NCBI GenBank assembly: GCA_000403215.2
Contig: KE159560.1
Coordinates: forward strand, 353,269 to 417,268
Origin: Lachnospiraceae bacterium A4
GTDB lineage: Bacteria; Bacillota; Clostridia; Lachnospirales; Lachnospiraceae
DNA: 64,000 nt
Reading direction: 5' to 3'
The notes beneath the pieces were generated by a model. It had not been told where the DNA came from and searched no databases. It saw only the letters and a list, made by a program, of their open reading frames with translations. Made by a program: the position numbers and the translations under genes. Positions 26,863 through 35,274 of the stretch are shown in pieces. The first letter of the stretch is position 1. Each line of letters opens with the position of its first letter.

Positions 26863-26990
26863 CCTTAAGCCCTCCGTTCCAGTATTCCGTTTTCCCCGGT
26901 CACAGACATGTTCGCTCTGGACGGGCATAATAGCAAGCGGGAATGGAACCATAAACTGCACAAACATCATCAGAAAATTTGTGCAGCATA

Positions 26991-27146
26991 TCATTCCTCT
27001 TTTTCCTCCCGTAACTGCTCCAGCACGGCCTTTAGCTTCCCCGGAATGGGCAGCCCCGTCCGGGCGGCATTCTCCAGGATGGAAATGCCTTCATTGGAAA
27101 GGTAAAAGAAGATGACCGCCGTCCGCAGGACGCTCCCCTCCCCTCA
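26991..27146 (-). pseudogene. 3' fragment of a phage holin (TcdE/holin_4 type)
   Basis: The frame encodes VLRTAVIFFYLSNEGISILE, then LPIPGKLKAVLEQLREEKEE, the conserved C-terminal end of holin_4-family proteins. The membrane-spanning N-terminal part is absent; the IS1182 element starts here. Confidence 0.8.
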
Positions 27147-29231
27147 GGCTGTCCGAAAACCCACAATTTTTGGCCATTTTGGGCACAAAAAATGCCAGGT
27201 TTTTCGGACATTATTTGTCCGTTTATAGTTACCTGACCTCGAAAACTGAATAAAATACGCTTTTTTGTTGTTATTTTTCCCATTATGCTGCAACAAGTGC
27301 CATCAGTTCTTCAAATGAGAACATGTTACACGCCCTGGACAGGTTATATCCCATGGCCATGAGCGCAAATTCCCCACCTACTTTCTGTTTACCCTTTAAC
27401 AGAAAGCAGGCTGCTCCCATTGCTCGTTTTATTGTTCCAAACGGATGCTCTGAAATACACATCCGCTGGTTCATTTTTTCCCTGTCCGGCCTGAGTTTAA
27501 ACCTGACTACCTTTTTCTTTTCAAAATGGTACTTTGCCTTCTTCTGGTTCTTTTTTCCTGGTTTCTCTGTTTCTTCTTCTGAGTTTTCCGCTTCTTCCGG
27601 TTTCCACCACTTTGCTTTCTTTTCCAGGCTGTCTTTGCCAAAATCCGTTTCCTTCCAGTTCGTGTTTCCCTTCCCGTTCACACACTTATCACGGTATGGG
27701 CATCCCTTGCACGCCTGCCTGTTGGCATATCTTGTCGCCCCATTTTTTTTGATGCTTTTTCTCCTGAGGATTTCCCCTCCGGGACAGTAAACCAGATCCC
27801 TTTCCGGATCCCTGACAAAATACCCTTCCCCTGCACGGTTTTTCATTTCCTCTTCTGTTCCATAGGGGCTCTCCACTTTTTGTTCCGGCCCGTCCGAAAC
27901 TTTTCTCCTTACCTCTGCTACCTCCATACCTTCTATTACATCCGCATATGCTTCCGGCACCACTCCCGCATGAAGACATCTCTTCAGTTCTTCTGCATTC
28001 GTGCCTGCTGTATTTAACTCCCCTGCTTCCTCATACTCGATCTCCAGTTCATATGTGTCCTGTCCGTCTGGCAGAATGACATTAGGAATAATTCCTTTCT
28101 CAAGACATGACACCATATCTTCGGCCTGTTCGTATCCCTTATCTGCCACAGCTTCAATAATCCTGTCCCCGGCTTCCTGTTTAATGGACTCCGCTGTCGG
28201 AGCAATTAATCCATGGTCTGTTGCCTGGTTTGTCGCCAGGTAATCCATGATCAGGTGCGTCTCTGAATCCACTGCTGTCTGGACATTGTACGACACGTCC
28301 ATTCCATTTTTATTTTTCATCAGCCGCGCATCTGCATCTGTCAGTGAAATCTGCGTGTGGTTTTCTTTCTCCATCAGTTCCCTGTATGAACGGTATTTCT
28401 CCAGTCTTTCCTCTGCCTCCTTCAGTTTTGCTTCCAGTTCTTCCCTGGTCAGCGTTCCACTGGCAGCCTCCTCCTCTTTATCCGCTTCCTCTATCAGCCG
28501 CAGGTATTCCTGTGTGTGGTCTTCCAGCCACTTTATCCTGTCATCCAGTTTCATAATGGTAAAATTGCTGTCTTTTCCATTCCAGGCTTTAAACTTACTC
28601 CCATCTATAGACACGTATCCTGTTTCCAGATCTACGGTTACCCTTTTTAGAAATTCCTTAAATACTTCCTTTAAATTGTCTGCATTGTCTTTCCTGAAAT
28701 CAGATATCGTGCGGAAGTCAGGACGGAGTCCGCCAAGCATCCACATAACTTCAATGTTTGTGACGCATGCCGCCTCAAGTTTTCTGGATGACCGGATGTT
28801 ATTGCGGTATCCGTATAGATATAGTTTCAGCATACTCTGCGGATCATAACATGGCCTTCCTTCAAAACTTGGTTCTGTTTTTTCGAATCCCATCTCTTTT
28901 AAGTCTATGTGATCCACAAAACAATCGATTACTCTTGCAATACTATCCCATTCCACCATGGAATCAAGTGTATTTATTACCGCCTGGTTTCTATTGATAG
29001 GTTTTACTATATATGGCATGGAAAACACCCCGCTAAACTGGAACTTTTAAGATACTCCCATTATACCAGATATTGGTGGAAAAGTCCCACATATTTGTTT
29101 ATTTAGCGTACTTTATTCAGTTTTCAAGGTGCATTTATAAAAATCGCTCTGTAAGCGTTTTTTAGCTCTGTTTGGGCGATAATCCTACGTTTAAAATCCT
29201 GTTATCGCCTCTCAGGGGTTTTCGGACAGTC
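27147..29231 (-). mobile_element. IS1182-family insertion sequence
   Basis: Inverted ends GGCTGTCCGAAAACCC (left) and, read on the other strand, GACTGTCCGAAAACCC (right). 2085 bp with one intact transposase gene. The genes on its two sides are different, so the insertion was accompanied by a deletion. Confidence 0.88.
27283..29019 (-). CDS. IS1182-family transposase
   Basis: 578 residues and apparently intact. The N-terminal DUF772-type domain has GRPCYDPQSMLKLYLYGY and LGGLRPDFRTISDFRKDN. The DDE domain has YVSIDGSKFKA and AVADKGYEQAEDM, and a cysteine-rich insertion has CPYRDKC. The start at 29019 (MPYIVKPINRNQ) follows GGGGTG. Confidence 0.92.
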   Translation of the reverse strand: MPYIVKPINRNQAVINTLDSMVEWDSIARVIDCFVDHIDLKEMGFEKTEPSFEGRPCYDPQSMLKLYLYGYRNNIRSSRKLEAACVTNIEVMWMLGGLRPDFRTISDFRKDNADNLKEVFKEFLKRVTVDLETGYVSIDGSKFKAWNGKDSNFTIMKLDDRIKWLEDHTQEYLRLIEEADKEEEAASGTLTREELEAKLKEAEERLEKYRSYRELMEKENHTQISLTDADARLMKNKNGMDVSYNVQTAVDSETHLIMDYLATNQATDHGLIAPTAESIKQEAGDRIIEAVADKGYEQAEDMVSCLEKGIIPNVILPDGQDTYELEIEYEEAGELNTAGTNAEELKRCLHAGVVPEAYADVIEGMEVAEVRRKVSDGPEQKVESPYGTEEEMKNRAGEGYFVRDPERDLVYCPGGEILRRKSIKKNGATRYANRQACKGCPYRDKCVNGKGNTNWKETDFGKDSLEKKAKWWKPEEAENSEEETEKPGKKNQKKAKYHFEKKKVVRFKLRPDREKMNQRMCISEHPFGTIKRAMGAACFLLKGKQKVGGEFALMAMGYNLSRACNMFSFEELMALVAA

Positions 29232-29312
29232 TCCCTCCGCTTTGGCAAGTCCCCGCAGACCTTCCGCCACGATGGAGAACCCTTCCGCGATCTTCATTAA
29301 TTCACTTCCCAT
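29232..29312 (-). pseudogene. 5' fragment of a small phage gene
   Basis: 27 codons: MGSELMKIAEGFSIVAEGLR, then GLAKAEG, running into the IS1182 end. It starts directly after the stop of the DUF4406 gene. It is similar in style to the small helical protein at 29627-29785. Confidence 0.6.
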
Positions 29313-29627
29313 TTACATTCCCTCCGTTTCCTTGAATATGATTTTCTTTCCCCGCTCCGTGGCGGATGCAATCTCCGCCGCCATCCCTTCGGTGGCTTCC
29401 CCGAACACCCACACTTCGTCACACAGGGCGAGCAGCTCCATCCCCATAGCGATGCCGAGCCGCCTCTCTTCCTCTATCCCCTCGTTCAAAAACTGCGGGA
29501 ATAAAAGGTGCGGTGCGATGGGAAGATGCCCTTCCTCACACGCCATGCGGCAGTAGGCCGCCGCTTTCCTTGCATTCCCTTCCATGTCGCTACGGAAAGG
29601 GCTGCAGATAAAAACCTTCTTACGCAT
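29313..29627 (-). CDS. DUF4406 family protein
   Basis: 104 residues with a nucleoside deoxyribosyltransferase-like fold. The N-terminal FICSPFRSD, then CDEVWVFGEATEGM and a final RGKKIIF are characteristic. Common in phages of Firmicutes; the biochemical role is not established. The ATG at 29627 has GGAGG upstream and overlaps the stop of the preceding gene by 1 nt. Confidence 0.85.
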   Translation of the reverse strand: MRKKVFICSPFRSDMEGNARKAAAYCRMACEEGHLPIAPHLLFPQFLNEGIEEERRLGIAMGMELLALCDEVWVFGEATEGMAAEIASATERGKKIIFKETEGM

Positions 29628-29785
29628 CAGTGCCTCCATCCTTTCTTCATTTTCCTATCGTGCGTCGCCTTTGCGGCTTCATAGGCTTCCACTTCCTTCT
29701 CGATCTGCACCAGCTTGGCGGCGAGGCTTTTCGCCACGATGCTGATCGCCTGTAAGATGCCGATGAGCTCCTGTGATTTTTCCAT
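29627..29785 (-). CDS. small helical phage protein
   Basis: 52 residues, MEKSQELIGILQAISIVAKS and a charged helical tail. The start has AAGGAGGG upstream. It is translationally coupled to the DUF4406 gene. No known function. Confidence 0.6.
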   Translation of the reverse strand: MEKSQELIGILQAISIVAKSLAAKLVQIEKEVEAYEAAKATHDRKMKKGWRH

Positions 29786-29931
29786 TGGCTCCGTTCCCTC
29801 CTTTCCGGGGCGGATAATCTTGTACCCCTTCACTGTCGTAATGACACTTTTTTGAAAACAGGCAATGAAAAATAAAACTTTTTTGAAAACCGTTCGACAA
29901 ACATATCTTTTCCTGTCGAATATGGAGAGAA

Positions 29932-30372
29932 TCACACGTCAAACCCATGCTCCCGGAAAAAATGGCGCAGTTTCTCCATGACCTTGTTCTTGCGGAAATC
30001 AAGCGTCCGCCTGTTCCCGCCCGTCACCCGTGCATATTCATAGACGCTCATTTCCTCCCCGAACACCTTCATGGCAAGCTCCCGTTCTTCCGGCAGGAGG
30101 GAATCCATAGCGTCCTGCAGCACACCAAGCAGCATCCGCTTTTCCGCCAGTTCTTCCATGCTCTCCGCAAAAAGCTCCGTCCGCATATCGTTCTCTTTCC
30201 ATTCCTCGTAGGATTCTTCCGTGTAGCCGTTCTGCTCCATCGCCTCCCGGTTCCTCTGCTCATGCTTTTTCTGCTGCCACCACGGGCGGTAATATTTCAG
30301 ATATTCTTCTTCCGTAACTTCCAGTGTGAATTCTTCGTTTCCAGATTTGAATGTGATTTTCCTAACAGACAT
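29932..30372 (-). CDS. phage-type sigma-70-like protein
   Basis: 146 residues. The N-terminal segment ITFKSGNEEFTLEVTEEEYL is followed by a WWQQKKHEQRN helix. A C-terminal region 4-like helix-turn-helix (LLPEERELAMKVFGEEMSVY, then GNRRTLDFRKNKVMEKLRHF) follows. Such proteins control late expression in mobile elements of Clostridia. ATG with GGAAGGA upstream. Confidence 0.7.
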   Translation of the reverse strand: MSVRKITFKSGNEEFTLEVTEEEYLKYYRPWWQQKKHEQRNREAMEQNGYTEESYEEWKENDMRTELFAESMEELAEKRMLLGVLQDAMDSLLPEERELAMKVFGEEMSVYEYARVTGGNRRTLDFRKNKVMEKLRHFFREHGFDV

Positions 30373-30687
30373 AAAGCGTTCCTTCCTTTACGGCTTCGTA
30401 AAGTTAGGAACGCTTTAAAATATAGACGTGGGACTGGCTTTGATAAAATGGCAGAGAATGGCCAGGGAAAGCTATCACTATACATACACTCTTAAAACAA
30501 CTCACTAGCTTTACTCCGGCCATTCGTGACTCGACGCAATGCGGTCCCACTCGCTCGGTACTTATTCAGTTTTGCGTACAATGGAATTTCCATTTTTTTC
30601 CATTGATAGCATAAGTATGCCCATAAAAAGAACGCTTTAATCCATAAAAGCAAAAACAGCAGGATATACTCCCGCCGTTCTTTTTAT
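30373..30687. other. gene-free region with a short coding relic
   Basis: A minus-strand frame ending SEWDRIASSHEWPE (about 30508-30550) looks like a C-terminal relic. A hairpin ACGGCGGGA/TCCTGCTGT followed by TTTTT on the minus strand (30655-30682) looks like the terminator of the zinc-ribbon gene. No tRNA or att site was recognised. Confidence 0.4.
30655..30682 (-). terminator. intrinsic terminator after the zinc-ribbon gene
   Basis: Minus strand: ACGGCGGGA, a 5-nt loop, TCCTGCTGTTTTT. Confidence 0.6.
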
Positions 30688-30852
30688 CTATGTATATTTT
30701 TTCTTCTCCTTTGGTTTCCAGTACACCCGTACCACTTCTCCGCAGTGCGGACATTTCAGTTCTACTATGATCCTGAACCGTGTTATGCCGATATCAAAAA
30801 TCCGTCTTCCGCACTTATGGTTCGGGCATTTAATTTTCTGGATGACGACCAC
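30688..30852 (-). CDS. small zinc-ribbon protein
   Basis: 54 residues. CPNHKCGRRIF and LKCPHCGEVVRVYW give four cysteines of a zinc ribbon. It is similar to the proteins encoded at 52686-52868 and, as a fragment, 30931-31002. AGGAGG overlaps the only in-frame GTG, and an ATC lies 8 nt after it, so the exact start is uncertain. The function is unknown; related small ribbons occur on mobile elements. Confidence 0.55.
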   Translation of the reverse strand: MVVIQKIKCPNHKCGRRIFDIGITRFRIIVELKCPHCGEVVRVYWKPKEKKKYT

Positions 30853-30930
30853 CTCCTCTCCTAAAAATGCGGAGGCGCATATTGGTATCCCCCAATAAAC
30901 GCCTCCCCATTAAATCTGCTTTGCCGTTAT

Positions 30931-31002
30931 TTATCTGTTGTAAATTATTCGGATGTGCCGCCCACATTTCGGGTTCGGACATTTCTCCAGCCGCCTCCCC
31001 AC
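30931..31002 (-). pseudogene. truncated zinc-ribbon gene
   Basis: A short frame with GGAGGCGG then LEKCPNPKCGRHIRIIYNR and a stop. It matches only the first knuckle of the neighbouring zinc-ribbon genes. Confidence 0.45.
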
Positions 31003-31015
31003 ACTGATATGTAAC

Positions 31016-31050
31016 AAGGGAACCAGCCTGACTCTGCCGGTTCCCTTTTA
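31016..31050. terminator. intrinsic terminator hairpin
   Basis: GGGAACC, a 14-nt loop and GGTTCCC followed by TTTTATCG on the plus strand. Close relatives are at 33004-33050 and, partly, 52920-52950, each behind the shared sequence CACTGA[TC]AT. Confidence 0.65.
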
Positions 31051-31102
31051 TCGTTTGTGCATTATAGTTTTTTTCGTGTGGTGCTATCGTATTAGAAATC
31101 CA

Positions 31103-31528
31103 TTACCCCAAAAACTCTAAGAATTTCTTGTAGAATATCAATTCCTGCCCTGCAAAATCCGGGTTTGCCGCCGGGGTCAGTGGGTTCTCCAGCCTATGTA
31201 TAATCTTTTCAACCATAGATTTTGCGGAACCAACGCTGTCACCCAAAAATGTGGAACTCAAACCCTGCTGTCCACTTTCAACGTGCAGAACCAAAGCCGT
31301 TGAGATGCGGTTCATTGGAAAAGGATTTACTCCCGTTTCCGCAAGCGCCTTATCCCATGCCTGCATCACTTCATCGGAGCTCTCCGGCCTGAAAGCATTT
31401 GTTTCTTTCTTTGTTGCAGCTTTGTTTATCGCATCAGCAAATTTCCCTCCTGCCACATTTCTTTCTGTCCTTCTCGTTTCATACCCTGCCACCGGGTATC
31501 CTGCTGCTCCTATTCCATTAACATTCAT
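31103..31528 (-). CDS. cluster II NGIG paralogue
   Basis: About 141 residues, starting MNVNGIGAAGYPVAGYETRR and ending LIFYKKFLEFLG. It is a paralogue of the cluster I gene 15019-15516. Helical, with no signal peptide. The ATG at 31528 has GGAGG about 10 nt upstream and an R2 leader in front. It lies apart from the rest of cluster II because the flavodoxin/HxlR pair intervenes. Confidence 0.75.
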   Translation of the reverse strand: MNVNGIGAAGYPVAGYETRRTERNVAGGKFADAINKAATKKETNAFRPESSDEVMQAWDKALAETGVNPFPMNRISTALVLHVESGQQGLSSTFLGDSVGSAKSMVEKIIHRLENPLTPAANPDFAGQELIFYKKFLEFLG

Positions 31529-31557
31529 TTTCTTTAATCCTCCATTATTTTTAGTAT

Positions 31558-31615
31558 TGCGGCTCATCTGTCATTCAGAGCCATCTCTGCTCTCTTGATG
31601 TAAGTCCGAGCAGTC
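31558..31615 (-). repeat. R2 leader element
   Basis: Minus strand: TGCTCGGACTTACATCAAGA-GAGCA, then GGCTC-TGAATGACAGAT-GAGCC, about 15 nt before the GGAGG of the NGIG gene at 31528. Confidence 0.75.
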
Positions 31616-31682
31616 CATTGTTTCCAATATCCTAACTCCTCTTGTCAAATTCCATACTGACCTTCACCTCTTCTCGCTGCTC

Positions 31683-31757
31683 CCTGATTCCCCGATCTGC
31701 CGGAAACCGGGGAAACCTGCCCTGTCTTTGTCCGGCTGTGGCTTATTGGGGATATGC
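31683..31757 (-). repeat. R1 element (copy c)
   Basis: Minus strand: ATCCCCAATAAGCCACAGCC ... TTTCCCCGG-TTT-CCGG ... ATCGGGGAAT. Two alternative pairings of the GGGGA segment are possible. It lies about 155 nt upstream of the 31528 start. Confidence 0.7.
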
Positions 31758-31835
31758 TGCTTTAAGACCATATCAAAAAAGCATACGTATATTACTCGCA
31801 TTTCTTTTTATGGAAAACTATAGAACAGTTCACTC

Positions 31836-32489
31836 TTAATTTTCCACATATAAAGCTAATCTTTTTCCCATATCAAATGCGCTTTGACAATCTATCGGAA
31901 ATCGTTCCCTTCTTATCCTTGCTTTATGTTTCTCACTAAAGTTAGATGCCGCATATTCCGAATAATCATCAAACTGATAGCAGTCTGCCGAAACTACATA
32001 TTCCGATTGACCATTTAAAAGCTGTAAATAATTCTTATTGTTCTCAAATATATATTGATACCCAAATGATTCCAACATTTCATGTGGCAATCCCATTGTA
32101 TAAACAAAGCCAGTATGTATCACACCTGTAAAATTTGTACGTTCCGCAGAATCATAGGAAAGATTAGCAAATATCAGTCGCTCTATAAATGATTTCATTT
32201 CTCCGGTAATATTACCCAAATATACTGGCGATCCAAGCAGCAAAACATCACTTGACATTATCCGCCTCAACACTTCTGTCATATCATCCTTCATTACACA
32301 GCACTCAGCCACTTTACCTACTTTCCTCTTACAGCTAAAACAACTGCAACAGCCTTTGAACTCTAAATCATAAAGATGAACCAATTCTATCTCTGCACCT
32401 GCTGATGCCGCCCCATCAAGGGCTTTCTTTAGTAAAGTAGCTGTGTTCCAGTTTTTTCTTGGGCTTCCGTTAATTGCTATTGCCTTCAT
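31836..32489 (-). CDS. flavodoxin-family NAD(P)H-dependent oxidoreductase
   Basis: 217 residues. The FMN phosphate-binding loop NGSPRKNWNTATL is at the N-terminus; LLGSPVYLGNITGEMKSFIER in the middle is the second FMN contact. A cysteine cluster GCCSCFSCKR lies near residue 47. Such proteins reduce quinones or iron/sulfur substrates. It is divergent from an HxlR regulator, the usual pairing for redox or electrophile-responsive control. Confidence 0.88.
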   Translation of the reverse strand: MKAIAINGSPRKNWNTATLLKKALDGAASAGAEIELVHLYDLEFKGCCSCFSCKRKVGKVAECCVMKDDMTEVLRRIMSSDVLLLGSPVYLGNITGEMKSFIERLIFANLSYDSAERTNFTGVIHTGFVYTMGLPHEMLESFGYQYIFENNKNYLQLLNGQSEYVVSADCYQFDDYSEYAASNFSEKHKARIRRERFPIDCQSAFDMGKRLALYVEN

Positions 32490-32504
32490 AAAAATCCCTT
32501 TCTA

Positions 32505-32532
32505 TTTACATTTTAAAATTTTTTGCTATAAT
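32505..32532 (+). promoter_or_regulatory. promoter of the HxlR gene
   Basis: TTTACA (32505-32510), a 16-nt spacer, TATAAT (32527-32532). The intergenic region also holds the near-palindrome GCACATTTTTGTGCC (about 32568-32582), a candidate HxlR site. Confidence 0.65.
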
Positions 32533-32601
32533 CTAAGTGTAACTGTAAGATACAAAAATACAAGTACGCACATTTTTGTGCCTTAAAATAGTGAGGATAA
32601 A

Positions 32602-32961
32602 ATGTCTGACAATAACTTATACAATGGTTCATGTGAAGTCGTAAACGCCCTTAACCTTCTTAGCGGGCGCTGGAAACTGCCAATTTTGTGGAAACTATCT
32701 TATGGAAATATACGGTACAATGAACTCAAACGGCAGGTTCATGGCATTACCAATATAATGCTAACTCGTTCTCTACAGGAATTGGAAGCTCATGGTTTAG
32801 TCAGCCGCATCCAATATTCAGAGATACCTCCCCATGTAGAGTATTGCTTAACAAAATCTGGCCAAAAACTGGTTCCCGCTTTACATGAACTAAAAAAATG
32901 GGGAGAAGAACAGGCTATTCTTGAGAGACAGTTACATTCAACTTCCAATAATAAAGAATGA
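32602..32961 (+). CDS. HxlR family transcriptional regulator
   Basis: 119 residues, winged helix-turn-helix: LLSGRWKLPILWKL, then RYNELKRQVHGITNIMLTRS and IPPHVEYCLTKSG. It probably controls the divergent flavodoxin gene in response to thiol or electrophile stress. The start has GAGGA upstream. A terminator follows at 33004-33050. Confidence 0.9.
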   Translation: MSDNNLYNGSCEVVNALNLLSGRWKLPILWKLSYGNIRYNELKRQVHGITNIMLTRSLQELEAHGLVSRIQYSEIPPHVEYCLTKSGQKLVPALHELKKWGEEQAILERQLHSTSNNKE

Positions 32962-33003
32962 GCAAACTCCCATAATGCACCTCATCCCCACACTGACATA
33001 CAC

Positions 33004-33050
33004 AAGGGAACCAGACAGGCAATAGATACGCTCTGCCGGGTTCCTTTTTA
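33004..33050 (+). terminator. terminator after HxlR
   Basis: GGGAACC ... GGGTTCC followed by TTTTTATCG on the plus strand, 43 nt after the HxlR stop. Confidence 0.6.
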
Positions 33051-33069
33051 TCGTTTGTGCATCTATTCC

Positions 33070-33142
33070 GCAATTCCCTAATCTGCCGGAAACCGGGGAA
33101 GCCTGCCCTATCTTTGTCCGGCTGTGGCTTATTGTGGATATG
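33070..33142 (-). repeat. R1 element (copy d)
   Basis: Minus strand: ATCCACAATAAGCCACAGCC ... CCCCGG-TTT-CCGG ... ATTAGGGAAT. It starts 27 nt after the stop of the gene ending at 33169. The outer stem is weaker here. Confidence 0.6.
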
Positions 33143-33168
33143 CCGTCCATGAGGCAGGCTGTTTTCAA

Positions 33169-33705
33169 TCATGATTTGCTTTTACAGAAAGTCAGGATGT
33201 CATTGATCCATTTGCCATACCGCAGATACCCGTCCCAATTCCCAAGTGTTTTCATATCGTTCATAAGCTCGTGCGCCATTGCCATATAGTCTGCTTTTTC
33301 ATGGTAGGAAGTACCACTCATTTTATCCTTCAATATCGACATGGTCATGAAATTGCTGTCTGATTTATTCCCGGTATGTGCGTTTAACGCAAGCATCTCC
33401 GTATAAGAACAGCTACTCGGATTTACCTTGCTCACATCCACTATCTGCTCATACTCTTTTCCGTTTTTGTCAGTGCCCTTCACAAGATAAACCGGATTAT
33501 CCTCTGAATAATCATCCGCCCTGTATACATTTGCACTCTCCCCCGTCTTTACATGATGGATAGAAAATAATGCGTCCGGGTCAATATGTACCACATTTCC
33601 TGTTGCTTTCACATTCGCCCCGAAGTCACCCTTCGTACTGCTTTCTGCTTTTCTTGCTCCCTGCCATGCCGGATACCCTACTGTTCCTATTCCATTAACA
33701 TTCAT
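33169..33705 (-). CDS. cluster II NGIG paralogue
   Basis: 178 residues, starting MNVNGIGTVGYPAWQGARKA. A beta-rich middle has NPVYLVKGTDKNGKEYEQIV. The C-terminus is helical (DYMAMAHELMNDMKTLGN). The ATG at 33705 follows GGAGG, with an R2 leader upstream. No signal peptide or known domain. Confidence 0.75.
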   Translation of the reverse strand: MNVNGIGTVGYPAWQGARKAESSTKGDFGANVKATGNVVHIDPDALFSIHHVKTGESANVYRADDYSEDNPVYLVKGTDKNGKEYEQIVDVSKVNPSSCSYTEMLALNAHTGNKSDSNFMTMSILKDKMSGTSYHEKADYMAMAHELMNDMKTLGNWDGYLRYGKWINDILTFCKSKS

Positions 33706-33735
33706 CTCTAAATCTCCTCCATTGTTTTTAGTATT

Positions 33736-33795
33736 ACGGCTCATCTGTCATTCAGAGCCATCTCTGCTCTCTCATAATAAGTCCGAGCAGTTCAT
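33736..33795 (-). repeat. R2 leader element
   Basis: Minus strand: CTGCTCGGACTTATTATGAGA-GAGCAG, then GGCTC-TGAATGACAGAT-GAGCC; upstream of the 33705 start. Confidence 0.75.
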
Positions 33796-33858
33796 AGCTT
33801 TATTCAATCCTAACTTCCCCTATCAAACTTCATGACAAATACCTCCCTTCGCTGCTCT

Positions 33859-33935
33859 CCCGTTCAGAGCCTCCCCTGCACCCTTGCAGTCCACAGAGGC
33901 AAAGTTATATGCGCCTCTGCGGAATAGGGTGTAAA
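33859..33935 (-). repeat. R3 hairpin (copy 2) with partial R2
   Basis: Minus strand: CACCCTATTCCGCAGAGGC, loop, GCCTCTGTGG, then a degraded R2 (GAGGCTCTGAACGGGAGAGC). It begins right after the stop of the gene ending at 33938. Confidence 0.55.
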
Positions 33936-33937
33936 GG

Positions 33938-34516
33938 TTATATCTGTATATCCAGCCCTTTACTGCCTTTAGCGTACAAGGCATTTACACTGTCCTGATA
34001 GATAGCATCACCTGCAAAAATCTCATCCAGTATCTCATGGGAAATTGGCTTTCCGGCTGTCCATGTTGGGTCTTTTTCCTTTACAGCCTGTGTTACCCTT
34101 CCAGAAATTTCTAAATGGAGCTGGCTCAACGTCCACGGTGCAGCACGGCGGGTACTTAAATCTAATGACTTCACATAGGAATGAATCTTGTCATAATATG
34201 CATCCGTCTCAGCAGTATTATCACCAGACATTCCACCATACTTATAAAACCCTTTTTTAACATCTTCATAAACGTGCTGCTTCATTTCTTCTGATACGTT
34301 GACAATTCGTTTCCAATCTGTTCTTCCTGTAATTCCCATGCCCTCTACGCCATAAGAATTTTTGAAGTGTCCGGAACGCAAGTCATCAATGGTATTGCCA
34401 CAATAGTTGCCTTTCGATGCCCCATTGCCGAAAAGCATATTCGTATTTGCTTTGCCACCGTTCATCCTTGAAAAGAGCTGCCAGATTCCCTGACTGTTAT
34501 TTCCTATACGCATCAT
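33938..34516 (-). CDS. cluster II paralogue (DUF3879-like?)
   Basis: About 192 residues. It begins MMRIGNNSQGIWQLFSRMNG, followed by a glycine-rich stretch; the rest is mainly helical, ending GSKGLDIQI. The C-terminal LDIQI resembles the FDIKA-type endings of other members. GGGAGG lies 5 nt before the ATG. The function is unknown. Confidence 0.7.
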   Translation of the reverse strand: MMRIGNNSQGIWQLFSRMNGGKANTNMLFGNGASKGNYCGNTIDDLRSGHFKNSYGVEGMGITGRTDWKRIVNVSEEMKQHVYEDVKKGFYKYGGMSGDNTAETDAYYDKIHSYVKSLDLSTRRAAPWTLSQLHLEISGRVTQAVKEKDPTWTAGKPISHEILDEIFAGDAIYQDSVNALYAKGSKGLDIQI

Positions 34517-34530
34517 AAATACCTCCCTCG

Positions 34531-35154
34531 TTATATGGTCAGATCCAACCGTGCGCCTTTGCCTTCTTCCTGCACTTTTGCAGGCTGGCTTGTTCCCGCC
34601 TTTATCTGCTCCATCAGTTTTTCCACGGATTCCGCCTTTGCCAGTTTCTTCTCCTTTAAGGCTTCCTCCTCTTTTTTCTTCGCACGTTTTTCCGCAATCT
34701 GCTTCTGTACCTTTTCTTTATAGACCGTGCCGGGGTTCTCCATTGTGTCCCTGCTCCTGCCGACCATCCAGTAAGATACTTTCCCATTCTTGTCAATAAG
34801 GGCACCTGCACTGAGTATCTCGTCATTGTTCTCCCTTGCGAACTTCTCTATACGCTCCGAATTGCCGGACATTTCTGCAAAGACTTTCTCATACTTTGCC
34901 GCTGCTGCCGGGTCTGATGCCATCTTCTCTACGATGCTGGAAGAAACCGCTATGTTGTTATAGCCCCTGCTCCCAAGCATATAGGCATCTTCCTGTTTCC
35001 CATTCTTGAAATCCGCCACCGTTATGTTCACATCCGGGTATTTCTCTTTCAGACTATTCAGGTAAGCCTGCGAATCCCCATTAAGGGTGCTGCTCCCGTT
35101 TGCCCTGTCTGCCGCATAAGCGTTCGTGTAATCCGTTACTCCTGAAATTGCCAT
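34531..35154 (-). CDS. cluster II paralogue (MAISGVTDYTN type)
   Basis: 207 residues, starting MAISGVTDYTNAYAADRANG. The N-terminus matches the 62294 protein. The middle has a beta strand (KVSYWMVG) and a long Lys/Glu coiled coil (about 140-190). The C-terminus is GARLDLTI. AAGGAGG lies upstream of the ATG at 35154. Confidence 0.72.
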   Translation of the reverse strand: MAISGVTDYTNAYAADRANGSSTLNGDSQAYLNSLKEKYPDVNITVADFKNGKQEDAYMLGSRGYNNIAVSSSIVEKMASDPAAAAKYEKVFAEMSGNSERIEKFARENNDEILSAGALIDKNGKVSYWMVGRSRDTMENPGTVYKEKVQKQIAEKRAKKKEEEALKEKKLAKAESVEKLMEQIKAGTSQPAKVQEEGKGARLDLTI

Positions 35155-35185
35155 AAATATCATCCTCCTTGATAAAAATATTTCA

Positions 35186-35243
35186 ACGGCGGCTCCTCTG
35201 TCATTCGGAGCCGCCCATGCCCCCTTACGGTAAGTCCGGGCAT
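35186..35243 (-). repeat. R2 leader element
   Basis: Minus strand: GCCCGGACTTACCGTAAGG-GGGC, then GGCGGCTCC-GAATGACAGA-GGAGCCGCC. Compared with 17984-18040 the second stem differs by paired changes (CCC/GGG versus CTCC/GGAG), supporting a real RNA helix. Confidence 0.78.
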
Positions 35244-35274
35244 ATCCTGCTTTACTTCAAAATGCCCGGAATGC

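Noticed and set aside
26695-26994. Longer version of the small basic phage protein starting at 26994
   Set aside because: The start overlaps the holin stop attractively, but the extra 44 residues look non-native and the ATG at 26862 has a far better ribosome binding site.
30380-30560. tRNA or prophage attachment site downstream of the sigma-like gene
   Set aside because: No cloverleaf could be folded and no matching core was found elsewhere in the window.
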